Program-made: the position numbers and the translations under genes
Origin: Opitutaceae bacterium
GTDB lineage: Bacteria; Verrucomicrobiota; Verrucomicrobiia; Opitutales; Opitutaceae
Assembly: GCA_016794785.1 (NCBI GenBank)
Contig: JAEUHC010000003.1
Coordinates: 1 to 64,000 of the forward strand
Reading direction: 5' to 3'
Length of the DNA stretch: 64,000 bases
The notes under the pieces: generated by a model
Seen by the model: the letters and a program-made list of their open reading frames with translations, nothing else
Databases searched by the model: none
Told to the model about the DNA's origin: nothing
In this document: piece after piece, positions 33,544 to 42,692 of the stretch
Layout of the letters: every line of letters begins with the position of its first letter
Numbering within the stretch: position 1 is the stretch's first letter

Positions 33544-36474
33544 TTAGAACATAAACCGGTTGGTGAGAATCCACTGCCGCGGTTCGTTGAATCGGTAGTT
33601 CAAAATCTCACCGGCCGTGTTTTGCCGGAGGACGACGAACTTGTCGTCGTTGAGAACGTTATCGACGTTGAGCTGGAGGGTCCAGTTCACGTTGCGGCCG
33701 AAGAGCGTAAATTTTCGCCGGTAGCCGAGGTTGAGATCGGCGAACACCTGGCGGTCGCCGTAGGCGACAACGCTGCCGGTGGTCGCGGTGGGAGCGACGA
33801 ATCGCACGATGGGCCGGTCGGCCCAGCGCAACGCACCGCCGATGCCGATGCCTTTGAGCGCGCCGTCCGTGAAATCATATGAGGTGCGGAAGTTCATTTT
33901 TTGGGGGACCTGTCCGAGGGGCCGCCGGCCGTTGGCGAGCGTGATACCGTTTAGGATACTCGCATCGATGACGTCGAGTTGCTCGGCGATGGTGTCGGCG
34001 GTGTTGTTGCCGTCGCGCTCCTGCGGCGCGAGGCCGGTGCCGCGGCCCACGAGGTAGAGGCGACCGCGCGTGCCTTCAGTCCAGAGGCCACGCATCCGGG
34101 CGATGTAGTTGACCATCTCGGGCCCGATATCCGTCCGGGCGGTCTTGGTGCGGGAATAGTTGAGGAAGAGACGCCAATTTTTCGTGGGGTTCGCCGTCAG
34201 ATCGACCTCGTAGCCCTGCGTGCGCGAGGCGAAGGTGGAGCCCGTGACCACATCGCGTGGCGAGATGATCGGAGCGTTCGTGGCGGGGTCGTTTATGCCG
34301 TTGGCGGCGAGGGCATCCCAAATCGAGTTGATGCTGGCCTGGGTGACAGGCGGGGAGAAATCAAAGTCGTTCCCGGCGGTGGTTTGGAAATAGACGGCAT
34401 TGAGGAAAAGGCGGCGGTCGAACAAATCCAGTTTGAAGCCCATGTCCTGGCTCCGGCCGAGAGGACGTGGCGGGCGCTGGTTCGCCAAGGTGCCGTCGAC
34501 GGAGGGGATGGAGCCGCTGGCGTTGGGGAGGCCGCTGTTTTCGGCTTTGCTGTAGGTGAGGCCGAGCCAGTGGGTGGCGTGGAATACGCCGCTAAAGGTG
34601 ATGTTGCGGGCGGAGCCTTCGTTGCCGGTGTGATCGCGCACGGCGGTGAGGACGCCCGTGGTGAAGCCGGCCAGCGGAGTGCGGACCTGAGAGGAGTTGT
34701 AGGCCGTGCGCTCGTCGCGGCTCAGGCCGACCACGGTGTTGATGCGTCTATTCCAAAAATTACTTTGCAGCATCCCAATGTAAGACTTGCTCTCCGTGGA
34801 GGTGAACTGCGTGCCATTGCCGAACGAGATCCAGTCGATCTGATAGGCCCGGCCGCTGATCGGATCGGTGAGGCCGCTGGGGCTGGACGTGCGCCAGTCG
34901 GCGAGAAAGATATTGCCGGAGGGGCCGTTGAGATCGACGTAGGTGCGGCGCCAGACGCGGTTGTTATTGTTCTCGGGATTGGCGAGCGTCGGGGCGTTGG
35001 GTGAAGTGACGAATTCTTTCAACTGCACGCCGGTCATTTTTTCGAAATTGTATTCGGCGACGCCGGCGAGCGTGTGGGAACCGAAATAGCGGCCGAGATC
35101 GAATTTGTAGCTGCCGCTGGCGCGCACGGCATCGGTGCGGGTGTCGCGATAGTTGCGCTGCATCTGGGATTCGAGGAAGGCGCGGCCGGCGTTCGGGTTG
35201 GGCGCGCCGGTGGGCAGCGTGGGGCTGGGATCGGCGCGGAGATAGGTGCCGAGGTTTTGCTGCGCATCCTTGTTGTAGAAGTGATCGTCGAGGCGCATCG
35301 CGGCGACCTCGAGGTTGAGATCGCGCGTGAAGGCGTGGGTGAGAAACGCGGTGAAACGGTTGGAGGTGTTGTCCTGGCCCATGCCGGGCCCGAGGATGGA
35401 GGTCTCGCGGGGCAGCACGGAGAAATCCGTGAGCGTGGGATCGCCGCCGACGAGTGCGCGGGGCGAGGTGCGCGACGAGGCGGACCGGTTCATGAGGGAA
35501 TTCGTGGCGGCGTCGTAGACGAGCCAGGTGGCCGTCGCGCCCGCCGTGCGTTCGATACTGCCCGGAACGGCGACGGCGGAGAGGGGTTTGCCGGCGGCAA
35601 GCCACGGCGTGTAGGCATCGAGCGCGGTGAAGGTGCGATTGTTGCGCCGGTGGGAGCGGCCGGTCTCGGCCTCGGCGTTGATTTCCGTTTTCGGGGAGAG
35701 CCGGAATTTGACGGTGCCGAAGAGGCGATCCTCGTCGTTGAACTGGTGATTGCGCCAGTGGTTGGCGCGGCCCTGCACGGCGGCGACGCGGAAAGCGAGG
35801 CGATCACGAAGAACCACGTGATTGTAGTCGCCCTCGATGCGCGTGCCGCCGTAGGTGCGGACCTGGCCGGCGATGAGATTGCTGTCGGCGTTGAGGCGGG
35901 CGCGTTTGGTGGTGGCGTTAATGATGCCACCTGGATTACCCACGCCGAAGAGGATGGCATTGGGGCCGCGGGACTGGTCGATGCGCTCGAGGCTATACGA
36001 ATCGCCACGCCCGCCGGTCTTGAAAAAATTCGTGGTGACCTCGCCGCCGCCGAGGCCGCGCATCCGGAGCGGCTTGGCGGTGCCCGAGAAAAGGCGGTTT
36101 TGGCCGCCGGCATCCTCGCCGAAATCCGACTCCGTGCTGAGCATGAAGCGCGCGAGGTCGTCGGTGTTGGTGATCGCGGTATCGAGGAGGAATTGTTCGG
36201 TGAACGACGAGGTGGGGGCGGCAATGTCCTTGAGGTCGGTCTTCATCCGGCTGCCGGTGAGGGAGCTTTGCGCCTGATAGCCGCGATCGTCACTGGCGTT
36301 GACGGTGAAGGGTGAGAGCTCGACGACTTCGTCGACCGCGGGACTTGGCGAACGGGTGGACGTGGGGCCGCTCGTCGCATCGGCCGCGATCGCGACCGGC
36401 GCGCCGAGCAGAAGGAGGAGGCAACCGAACAGGTGAGATTGATTCCTAAGATGCATGGTATTGGTGGTAGTCAT
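33544..36474 (-). CDS. TonB-dependent receptor of the 'ELSPFTV' type
   Basis: A 976-aa outer-membrane receptor. ATG 36474 (MTTTNTMHLRNQ) precedes a signal peptide ending VAIAAD; an internal ATG at 36456 is an alternative. The mature start has VVELSPFTVNASDDRGYQAQ, and the plug has SSLTGSRMKTDLKDIAAPTSSF, LRMRGLGGGEVTTNFFKTGG and IDQSRGPNAILFGVGNPGGI. The barrel ends QWILTNRFMF. It is a paralogue of the receptor at 26797. It starts 47 bp after the Gfo/Idh oxidoreductase stop, so the two form an operon whose promoter lies near 37803-38000, where two operator-like sites are found. Confidence 0.92.
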   Translation of the reverse strand: MTTTNTMHLRNQSHLFGCLLLLLGAPVAIAADATSGPTSTRSPSPAVDEVVELSPFTVNASDDRGYQAQSSLTGSRMKTDLKDIAAPTSSFTEQFLLDTAITNTDDLARFMLSTESDFGEDAGGQNRLFSGTAKPLRMRGLGGGEVTTNFFKTGGRGDSYSLERIDQSRGPNAILFGVGNPGGIINATTKRARLNADSNLIAGQVRTYGGTRIEGDYNHVVLRDRLAFRVAAVQGRANHWRNHQFNDEDRLFGTVKFRLSPKTEINAEAETGRSHRRNNRTFTALDAYTPWLAAGKPLSAVAVPGSIERTAGATATWLVYDAATNSLMNRSASSRTSPRALVGGDPTLTDFSVLPRETSILGPGMGQDNTSNRFTAFLTHAFTRDLNLEVAAMRLDDHFYNKDAQQNLGTYLRADPSPTLPTGAPNPNAGRAFLESQMQRNYRDTRTDAVRASGSYKFDLGRYFGSHTLAGVAEYNFEKMTGVQLKEFVTSPNAPTLANPENNNNRVWRRTYVDLNGPSGNIFLADWRTSSPSGLTDPISGRAYQIDWISFGNGTQFTSTESKSYIGMLQSNFWNRRINTVVGLSRDERTAYNSSQVRTPLAGFTTGVLTAVRDHTGNEGSARNITFSGVFHATHWLGLTYSKAENSGLPNASGSIPSVDGTLANQRPPRPLGRSQDMGFKLDLFDRRLFLNAVYFQTTAGNDFDFSPPVTQASINSIWDALAANGINDPATNAPIISPRDVVTGSTFASRTQGYEVDLTANPTKNWRLFLNYSRTKTARTDIGPEMVNYIARMRGLWTEGTRGRLYLVGRGTGLAPQERDGNNTADTIAEQLDVIDASILNGITLANGRRPLGQVPQKMNFRTSYDFTDGALKGIGIGGALRWADRPIVRFVAPTATTGSVVAYGDRQVFADLNLGYRRKFTLFGRNVNWTLQLNVDNVLNDDKFVVLRQNTAGEILNYRFNEPRQWILTNRFMF

Positions 36475-36521
36475 GACGACGCGGATGGAGGTCGGGGCTG
36501 CGACGGAGTGGGAGTTCGTCT

Positions 36522-37802
36522 TCAAACGGTGCGGATCGCGCGCTGGGCGTGATCGTAAACGGTTTTCCGGCCGGTCTCGTAGGCTTTGACGGCCATGAGG
36601 ACGGCGACGGCGTGCTGGTAGCCGGCGTCGATCGAGGCATGCGGGGTTTCTCCGGTGCGCATGCACTGCAGCCAGTTCAGGAAGTGATCCGGGCGCTCGA
36701 CGGGTTTGACCTCCAGCTTGCCGCGGATCTTGCCGTCGCGTTTCGGCCCCCCGTCGGCGGAGTAGGTGGGGGCGTTCCAGTTGTCGATGGAGAGCGTGCC
36801 TTTGGCGCCGAAAAACTTGCGGGTATTGCCCGCGCTGTTGCCGAAATTATTCGAACTCGTGAGCAGGAAGCCCTCGGGGTAAATCCACGTGGCTTGCACG
36901 CAGTCGGGGACGGTGAACTTGTGTTCGTCGTTCCAAGTAAACGAGCCGCCGGTGCAGACGCACGAGGTGGGGAAGCCGCAGCCCATGATGAAGTGGGCGG
37001 TGTCGAGAAAGTGCGCGCCCCACTGCGGGACGGGCCCCTGGCAGAATTCGTAATAGCCGAACCAGGCGGAAAACTGGTCGATGTTGAACGGACGCATTTT
37101 CCGGTCGCCGAGGAATTCCTTCCAATCGACGTCGGCCGCCTGCACATCGGTTTTCAGATATTGATACCAATAGGGTTTCTCCGCGTTGCGGGCTTCCTCG
37201 ATGCGGGAAATTTTTCCAAGCACGCCGCTCTGCATGACTTCGCGGGCGCCGACGATGCCGGGAATACTGCGAAGCTGCGTGCCCACCTGAATGATGCTGC
37301 CGGCAGCCTGCGCGGATTTCGCGGCGTCGTAAGCGCGGAGGAGTTGATCGAAATCGGTGGCGAGCGGTTTCTCGACGTAGATGTGCTTGCCCGCCTGGGC
37401 GACGGCGGCGAGGTGCGTGGTGTGATGGAAATCGGGTGAAGCGATCATGACGGCATCGATGCCATCCATCGCCAGAAGGTCGCGGTAGTTGGTGAAGGCT
37501 TTGGCGGTGCGACCGAAGGTGGCTTTCACGAGGGCATTGGTGTCCTCCCGGGCCTTGCTCCAGGGATCGGCAAGCGCGACGACTTCGAAATTCGTGGCGG
37601 CGAGGTGGGGGATGATGCCTTTTTCCAGATGTGCCAGTCGGCCCCGACTGCCGCAGCCGATTTGGGCGATGCGAATGCGGGAATTGGCGCCGATGGAACG
37701 GGTGCGTTCGCCGGCGGTGAGCGGGCGAGCGAGGACCGAACCGGTGGCGAGTGTCGCGGAGATTTTAAGAAAATCGCGTCGGGGAAGCAGTGTTTTTTTC
37801 AT
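36522..37802 (-). CDS. Tat-exported Gfo/Idh/MocA oxidoreductase
   Basis: A 426-aa NAD(P)-dependent oxidoreductase. The N-terminus KKTLLPRRDFLKISATLATG is a Tat-like signal (RRDFLK), so the folded protein with cofactor should go to the periplasm. The nucleotide-binding motif is IRIAQIGCGSRGRLAHL, and the EKP motif is HIYVEKPLATDFDQLL with the catalytic-type Lys. The C-terminal substrate domain includes WGAHFLDTAHFIMGCGFP. Such proteins oxidise or epimerise sugars or cleave glycosides by an oxidation-elimination route. It is cotranscribed with the receptor downstream, which suggests work on an incoming glycoside. Confidence 0.91.
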   Translation of the reverse strand: MKKTLLPRRDFLKISATLATGSVLARPLTAGERTRSIGANSRIRIAQIGCGSRGRLAHLEKGIIPHLAATNFEVVALADPWSKAREDTNALVKATFGRTAKAFTNYRDLLAMDGIDAVMIASPDFHHTTHLAAVAQAGKHIYVEKPLATDFDQLLRAYDAAKSAQAAGSIIQVGTQLRSIPGIVGAREVMQSGVLGKISRIEEARNAEKPYWYQYLKTDVQAADVDWKEFLGDRKMRPFNIDQFSAWFGYYEFCQGPVPQWGAHFLDTAHFIMGCGFPTSCVCTGGSFTWNDEHKFTVPDCVQATWIYPEGFLLTSSNNFGNSAGNTRKFFGAKGTLSIDNWNAPTYSADGGPKRDGKIRGKLEVKPVERPDHFLNWLQCMRTGETPHASIDAGYQHAVAVLMAVKAYETGRKTVYDHAQRAIRTV

Positions 37803-37885
37803 GATAGAGTTGATGCGCGGCAGGGCTGGTTAAACCGAAGGGCGAGAGCGGGAACACCGATGGTTGGCCATTTCGCGGCAAATGA

Positions 37886-37899
37886 GGCAAGCGCTTTCC
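37886..37899. promoter_or_regulatory. LacI-type operator variant GGCAAGCGCTTTCC (copy 3)
   Basis: Matches GGCAAGCGnTTGCC except for one arm base. It lies 84 bp upstream of the Gfo/Idh start (37802), in the promoter region of the Gfo/Idh-receptor operon. It is weaker than the copies at 30289 and 55466. Confidence 0.5.
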
Positions 37900-37982
37900 T
37901 GACGGGATCGATAAGAGTGAAAGAACCGATGGGCGGGATTGCTTTGTGCGAATATCCTATCGGACCTGCGACGCGGCGAAAA

Positions 37983-38000
37983 CCCACGGAATCACGGGGG
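37983..38000. promoter_or_regulatory. CCACG-type palindrome, copy f
   Basis: CCCACGGAATCACGGGGG: same layout as the 18-mer at 11668, with one arm mismatch (CGGGGG). It lies ~180 bp upstream of the Gfo/Idh start, close to the LacI-type site. In the 296-bp gap 37803-38098 these two sites are the only features seen. Confidence 0.45.
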
Positions 38001-38098
38001 ATGGGGATTCCTTCTCCTCACGACGGTGTGAAGCAATGAGATAAACCGGTCGCCCCGTGATGGGTCGCCGGAGGGTTGAAACCAGAGGCGCGGGCACG

Positions 38099-39505
38099 TC
38101 AGACGGTTTCCGGAACGGCGTAGGGCTTGCGGTAGACGCGCGTAAGGAGCGCGTCGGCTTCGCGGTCGTTGGCGAATTTCTCCGTCGCCCCGTGGAAGGT
38201 GAGCGAGCGACCCATGCGGTAGGAGATGTTGGCGAGGTGGGGCAACGACGTGGAGAGGTGACCCTCGTTGATGTCAGCGTGCAAGTCGGTGTCTTTGCCG
38301 GAGCGGAGGGCGTCGAGGAAGTTGCCCCAGTGCTCGCTTTTCCAACCGCCGGCGCTTTCCTGGGAGCCGGCGAAGGGTTCTTTGCTGCGGCGGCGGAAGG
38401 CTTTCCACGTGCCGCCGCTGAGTTCGAGCCAGCCTTCGGCGCCGAAGAAGAGGTTGCCCACTTCCTGGCCGCGGCTGCCTTCGTAGTTCGTGTAGCGCCC
38501 ACGGGCCTCGAATTCGATCATGCCGCCGTCGGCGTATTTGAAAACCGCGGTCTGGGTGTTGGGCGTCTCCTGCGAAGTCTTGTCGTGACCGTAGGCTTCC
38601 ACGCCGCCGTAGACGCGCACACCGGGCGTCGGTGGGCCGTCGTCGTCACGGAACCCGTAGAGGCCGCCAGCCGAGTAGACCGAGACGGGGTGTTCGTTTT
38701 TCGCCATGCCCCAGCGCGCGAGGTCGAGTTGGTGCGGGCCGGTGTTGCCGGTGTCGCCATTGCCCGTGTCCCAATACCAGTGCCAGTTGTAGTGGCTGCG
38801 TTTTTCGTTGTAGGGTCGGTCGGGCGCGGGCCCGAGCCAGCGGTCGTAGTGGAATCCGGCGGGCGGTTGGCCGTCGGCAGAACGGCCGTAGGAATCGCGA
38901 GCTTTGAAGCAGAGTGCGCGGGCGAGGTAGAGTTCGCCGAGGCCGCCACCGTGGAGAAACGCCATTGCATCCATCACACCGCGCACTGAACGGTTGTTGA
39001 GACCGACCTGGACGCGCCGCCGATATTTTCGCGCGGCCTCGATCATCTTGCGGCCTTCCCAGATATTGTGGGAGGCGGGCTTCTCGACATAGACGTGTTT
39101 GCCGGCCTGGCAGGCCCAGATGGTCGCGAGGGCGTGCCAGTGGTTCGGCGTGACGATGGAGACGGCGTCGATCGCTTGGTCGTCGAGCACCGTGCGGAGG
39201 TCCCAAGTGGTCGCGGGCTTCACGCCGGTCCTGTCTTCAACGAGCTTCACGCCGGCGGCGAAGAGGTTTTCGTCGGTGTCACAGACGGTGCGCACCTGCA
39301 CGTTGTGACTATCCTTGAGGCTGCACCAACTGTTGAGATGGAGCGTGCCTTGATTGCGAATACCGATGACGGCGACATTGATCCGTTCATTGGCCCCGGC
39401 GATGGCGGCGTAGGATTTGGCGCTGAAGCCCATGGCCCCGATCGTAAGGCCGGCAGTGCCGATGGCGGACTGTTTGATGAAGTCTCTCCGTTGGGTTGGT
39501 TTCAT
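38099..39505 (-). CDS. Tat-exported Gfo/Idh/MocA oxidoreductase (second)
   Basis: A 468-aa oxidoreductase. ATG 39505 gives KPTQRRDFIKQSAIGTAGLT, a Tat-type signal. The Rossmann motif is NVAVIGIRNQGTLHL and the EKP motif KHVYVEKPASHNIWEGRK. The C-terminal domain includes NWHWYWDTGNGDTGNTGPHQLDLARWG cut into conserved blocks common to Verrucomicrobia/Planctomycetes members. It is the last gene of a three-gene run (apiosidase-like, epimerase, oxidoreductase) with 77 bp before it. The substrate is unknown. A sugar released by the apiosidase-like enzyme is possible. Confidence 0.91.
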   Translation of the reverse strand: MKPTQRRDFIKQSAIGTAGLTIGAMGFSAKSYAAIAGANERINVAVIGIRNQGTLHLNSWCSLKDSHNVQVRTVCDTDENLFAAGVKLVEDRTGVKPATTWDLRTVLDDQAIDAVSIVTPNHWHALATIWACQAGKHVYVEKPASHNIWEGRKMIEAARKYRRRVQVGLNNRSVRGVMDAMAFLHGGGLGELYLARALCFKARDSYGRSADGQPPAGFHYDRWLGPAPDRPYNEKRSHYNWHWYWDTGNGDTGNTGPHQLDLARWGMAKNEHPVSVYSAGGLYGFRDDDGPPTPGVRVYGGVEAYGHDKTSQETPNTQTAVFKYADGGMIEFEARGRYTNYEGSRGQEVGNLFFGAEGWLELSGGTWKAFRRRSKEPFAGSQESAGGWKSEHWGNFLDALRSGKDTDLHADINEGHLSTSLPHLANISYRMGRSLTFHGATEKFANDREADALLTRVYRKPYAVPETV

Positions 39506-39582
39506 AGGACGGTCGGGGTAAGGTAATTTATGCGCGGGTCGCGGAAGAAAGAATGCAGGGGACGTAGACCAAGCCGGGTCCG

Positions 39583-40500
39583 TCACAGCAGGCCCTGATA
39601 GGCGAGCCAGATGCTGCGGAAGTATTTCATCACGCGCACGGGATCGGCGCTTTCGGGAATCTCCGCGAAGGCATGGCCGGTGAAATTGATTTCATTCAGG
39701 CGCGTGAAGAGGCGGCGGAAGGGATATTCTTCGAGGTAAATATCGCGGAGATGCACGGTGAAGATCTTGTTCTTCACACGGTCGAAGTTGACGTCGAAGC
39801 CGCCGTCTTCGAGGTCGGTTACGTTCGAGTTCCAGCAGACGCCAACCATCGGGTGATCGGCGACGTCCATGATCCGTTTGCAGCGCGGGACGCGGACGGT
39901 CTCGTTGCCGTGGATTTCGAGACGGATTTCCTGGCCGAGACTGGCTCCAAACTGGCCGACTTCACGGAGCGAGAGACCGATTTGTTCGAGGGTCTTTTCC
40001 TCGGGCACCCCTTTCGGCAATGCGTTAGGCCGCACCTTCACCCCGGTGGCGCCGACGTCGTGCGCGAGGTTGAGGTAGGCCTTGGTGTCCTCGATATCCT
40101 GCCGGAGCCTGGCCTTGTCGGGCGTGTGGTAGTCGAAAATGCTGCCGAGGCTGACCAGCTGCACGGGTGAATCGGCGAAACGTTTTTTCACTTCGGCGCG
40201 CTCAGCCTTGCTCAACGTAACCTCGACACCGTGCTTGTGCGTAGTGCGCAGCTCGACGCCAGTGAATTTGGCCTCGGTGCAGTTCTTGATGATGGTCTCG
40301 ATATCCCAGTCCTTGCCAAGATTGTAGGTCACCATGCCGATATGATGTTTCGGCTTGCCTGTGACGAATGACTGAGCCGGCGCGGGGCTTTTTTTCGCGG
40401 CCTTTTCGGCGGCGGAAAGCGCGCCAGGGGCAGTGAGCGACGCGAGCGCTCCAAGACCAAGCGCGGTGTCTTGGAGAAATTGACGGCGGGTGGATTTCAT
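39583..40500 (-). CDS. Sugar phosphate isomerase/epimerase-like TIM barrel, Tat-exported
   Basis: A 305-aa protein of the xylose-isomerase-like TIM-barrel (AP_endonuc_2) family. The N-terminus KSTRRQFLQDTALGLGALAS is a Tat signal. Landmarks are HIGMVTYNLGKDW, FTGVELRTTHKHG, the metal-type Glu region IRLEIHGNETV and VGVCWNSNVTD. It would isomerise or epimerise a keto-sugar, unusually for a periplasmic location. It lies 28 bp after the apiosidase-like gene and 77 bp before the Gfo/Idh gene, so all three are probably one transcript acting in sequence on a released sugar. Confidence 0.88.
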   Translation of the reverse strand: MKSTRRQFLQDTALGLGALASLTAPGALSAAEKAAKKSPAPAQSFVTGKPKHHIGMVTYNLGKDWDIETIIKNCTEAKFTGVELRTTHKHGVEVTLSKAERAEVKKRFADSPVQLVSLGSIFDYHTPDKARLRQDIEDTKAYLNLAHDVGATGVKVRPNALPKGVPEEKTLEQIGLSLREVGQFGASLGQEIRLEIHGNETVRVPRCKRIMDVADHPMVGVCWNSNVTDLEDGGFDVNFDRVKNKIFTVHLRDIYLEEYPFRRLFTRLNEINFTGHAFAEIPESADPVRVMKYFRSIWLAYQGLL

Positions 40501-40528
40501 GGGGTTTGGGTGAATTAATTGAAGGCGG

Positions 40529-42244
40529 TCAGCGCGACAATGGCTTGACGTTGGAGTCGAACGCGCTGGCAGCTGTCAGGATCAGAACAAGGTCGTGCTT
40601 TCTGGTCCTGGTCATGGTCCAGATGCCATCGCGGTTGCCCCGGACCTGGCCGAGCGGAAGACGTTTTCCATTCGAGGGGACGATAAAATAGGCGTCGTAG
40701 GTGATGTCCGGCTCAAGACCCACGACTGCCAGCTCCATCGCACTCAAGGCGCTGAAATAAATCACCCGCAGCTTGCCGGGCACACCAGCCGCATACGACG
40801 TGAAGTGCTTCAACGCGTCGCTTTTGGCCGGGAGCACCCACTCGGGGTGCGGCTCCATTTTCCACCAGTCGAGGTTCGCCAGGGTTTTCTTGCCGAGCCC
40901 GACTTGGATCGCTCCGCGGTATTGGTAGGCGTTGTGCCACGTCTCTTCTCCCCACGATAGACCTTGGGGTTGGATGTTCGATGGAAATTCGTCGGAGCTA
41001 AACTGCGTGATGCCGTGCGCCCCGTAGGTGTAACCGGGCGAGCCTGACAGGACACTCGCCCAGAAAAGTTGGCGCTGGCAGTCCTCCCAGTTGGTTTCCG
41101 CAATGCCTTCGTAGGCGACTTCGTCGACGAGCACGGGCATGGCGGGCTTTTCGGCCAATGAAGTGCGCAGCAGCGACAGGGCTTTCGGCAGCGCTTGAAG
41201 ATAGAGATGACCCGCTTGGAGCATGTCGAAATCCAGCAATGAGGGATCGAGCACTTCATTCCGCGAACTCTGCCCGTGCTTGGGGTGCGCGCAGATTACG
41301 TGGCCATAGCAGTTGATCTCACGCAGGTGTTGGAGCACTTCGCTCCAAGCGGCGATTTGGCGAGGGCCGTCTTCCTGACGCGTTTCCGAGTTGTAGTAGG
41401 GCATGGACACCTCACCGGCGACGCACCACACGGCCGGTAATGCGCCCCAGCGCGCCATGATGTAGCGCCAGAGTTTCTTCGTGCTCTCCGTGCCCATGCG
41501 CAAAATGTAAAAGCCCCAGCACGGAACCACCACCGGCACGATGCCGGAATCCACCAGATGAAAAACCCGCCGGTCGGCCGCATCGAAATACGCCGGATTG
41601 ACTCGCTTGGTCGCCTCGTCCCACGGCAAACCGTTTTCGTTCTCATTCTTCTTGTCGAAATAGGTCCCCGTTGGCGCCAGTCCCACCGTGAACTGGATGG
41701 CGTTGTAGCCTTTTTCCACCCGATCCCTCGTCATGAGCTTGAACTCGTCCGGCCACCGCAGGCGCTTGGTCAGACCGCACCACCAAGTATCGCCCAACCA
41801 CAGAAACGGTTTGCCGTCGAGGTGGGTGAAGTGGCGTTTGTTTTTGGAGATCCGGATCGGACCGTGTTTGAGCAGCTCATTGTCGCCCTCATATCGAACG
41901 ACACGAAACGTGCCGCGGTGATGATGCAGTCCGGCGTCCCGCTCGTTGGACGCCACGGTGACGTAGCTGAACAGGCCGATCTCGTGCGAAGAAAAACGAA
42001 AGCTGAACCTGTCCTGACCGGCCCAAAATCCAGGATAAATTCTTTCCCGTCCATCGGGGAAAGTTACCTTAACTTTGAAGTCCACGTCATCGAACGGATC
42101 ACGATACGCCGAAGTGGCGCGAAAGCTTTTTTCCAAGACGGTGTTTTGCGGCACGGTCTCCGCATCCGAGTCGGCAGCCGCGTTTGCAGTGCGGGCGAGG
42201 GCGACCGCCGCTCCGGTGTATTTTATGAATTCGCGACGTTTCAT
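40529..42244 (-). CDS. Apiosidase-like glycoside hydrolase (DUF5060 + DUF4038)
   Basis: A 571-aa hydrolase-like protein. A Tat-type leader (MKRREFIKYTGAAVALA) is followed by an N-terminal Ig-like DUF5060 domain (residues ~35-125: FDDVDFKVKVTFPDGRERIYPGFWAG, read as separate blocks). The DUF4038 TIM barrel (GH140-type) runs from ~135, with HFTHLDGKPFLWLGDTWWCG, VWCVAGEVSMPYYNS (candidate acid/base Glu) and MPVLVDEVAYEGI (candidate nucleophile Glu). A small C-terminal beta domain closes it. GH140 members release apiose from pectin side chains, but many DUF4038 proteins act on other glycans. It is the first gene of the three-gene minus-strand operon and divergent from GntR. Confidence 0.88.
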   Translation of the reverse strand: MKRREFIKYTGAAVALARTANAAADSDAETVPQNTVLEKSFRATSAYRDPFDDVDFKVKVTFPDGRERIYPGFWAGQDRFSFRFSSHEIGLFSYVTVASNERDAGLHHHRGTFRVVRYEGDNELLKHGPIRISKNKRHFTHLDGKPFLWLGDTWWCGLTKRLRWPDEFKLMTRDRVEKGYNAIQFTVGLAPTGTYFDKKNENENGLPWDEATKRVNPAYFDAADRRVFHLVDSGIVPVVVPCWGFYILRMGTESTKKLWRYIMARWGALPAVWCVAGEVSMPYYNSETRQEDGPRQIAAWSEVLQHLREINCYGHVICAHPKHGQSSRNEVLDPSLLDFDMLQAGHLYLQALPKALSLLRTSLAEKPAMPVLVDEVAYEGIAETNWEDCQRQLFWASVLSGSPGYTYGAHGITQFSSDEFPSNIQPQGLSWGEETWHNAYQYRGAIQVGLGKKTLANLDWWKMEPHPEWVLPAKSDALKHFTSYAAGVPGKLRVIYFSALSAMELAVVGLEPDITYDAYFIVPSNGKRLPLGQVRGNRDGIWTMTRTRKHDLVLILTAASAFDSNVKPLSR

Positions 42245-42504
42245 AGCGGTGCTTGGATTGGAAGATTAGACACTCCCGAAACCCAGCTCCGGTCAGTGAC
42301 AACGATTGAATGTGCAGTGATCGAATACGGGCCGCAGGTGGTGGCCGTGTGGTCGGGCGTGCGCGACGTCCCCTCGGATGCGGCCGGAAAATCAGCAAAG
42401 TGCGCGGGTGGTCGCCGAAACCGAGCGCTCGTAATCGGTGAAAAAGAAGCCCGGACCAGCCGGAGAGGGAGGGGTAGCGCATTCATGGGGTGTTCGTTGC
42501 AGTG

Positions 42505-42523
42505 CACGATCGCCGGGATCGTG
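42505..42523. promoter_or_regulatory. Inverted repeat CACGATC-N5-GATCGTG
   Basis: Perfect 7-bp arms with a GCCGG centre in the divergent gap, about 190 bp before GntR and 260 bp before the apiosidase-like start. No second copy was noticed elsewhere in the window. Confidence 0.4.
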
Positions 42524-42641
42524 AATCAGTGGGCGATGCAAGCGCCCCATCGGAAATGACCGGTCGCATAAACACGCCGATGCGGGAGACGAGGGGCTGG
42601 CGTCATGTCGACAGTCTATCGGCCAGACTTCGAACCAACAA

Positions 42642-42659
42642 CCCACGTAAACACGGGGG
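42642..42659. promoter_or_regulatory. CCACG-type palindrome, copy b
   Basis: CCCACGTAAACACGGGGG: the 18-mer layout with one arm mismatch. It lies 51 bp before the first possible GntR start and ~400 bp from the apiosidase-like start. Confidence 0.5.
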
Positions 42660-42692
42660 CATTCGTGTCGCGCGTGCGCTTGACATGACGAT

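Larger units (their letters stand above)
42245..42692. promoter_or_regulatory. Divergent control region, apiosidase-like operon / GntR
   Basis: A 448-bp gap with no supportable gene. It holds a perfect inverted repeat CACGATC-GCCGG-GATCGTG (42505-42523), the CCACG-type palindrome copy b (42642-42659) and a TTGACA hexamer (42680-42685). A GTTTAAAC palindrome lies just inside the GntR frame at 42704-42711. Confidence 0.6.
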
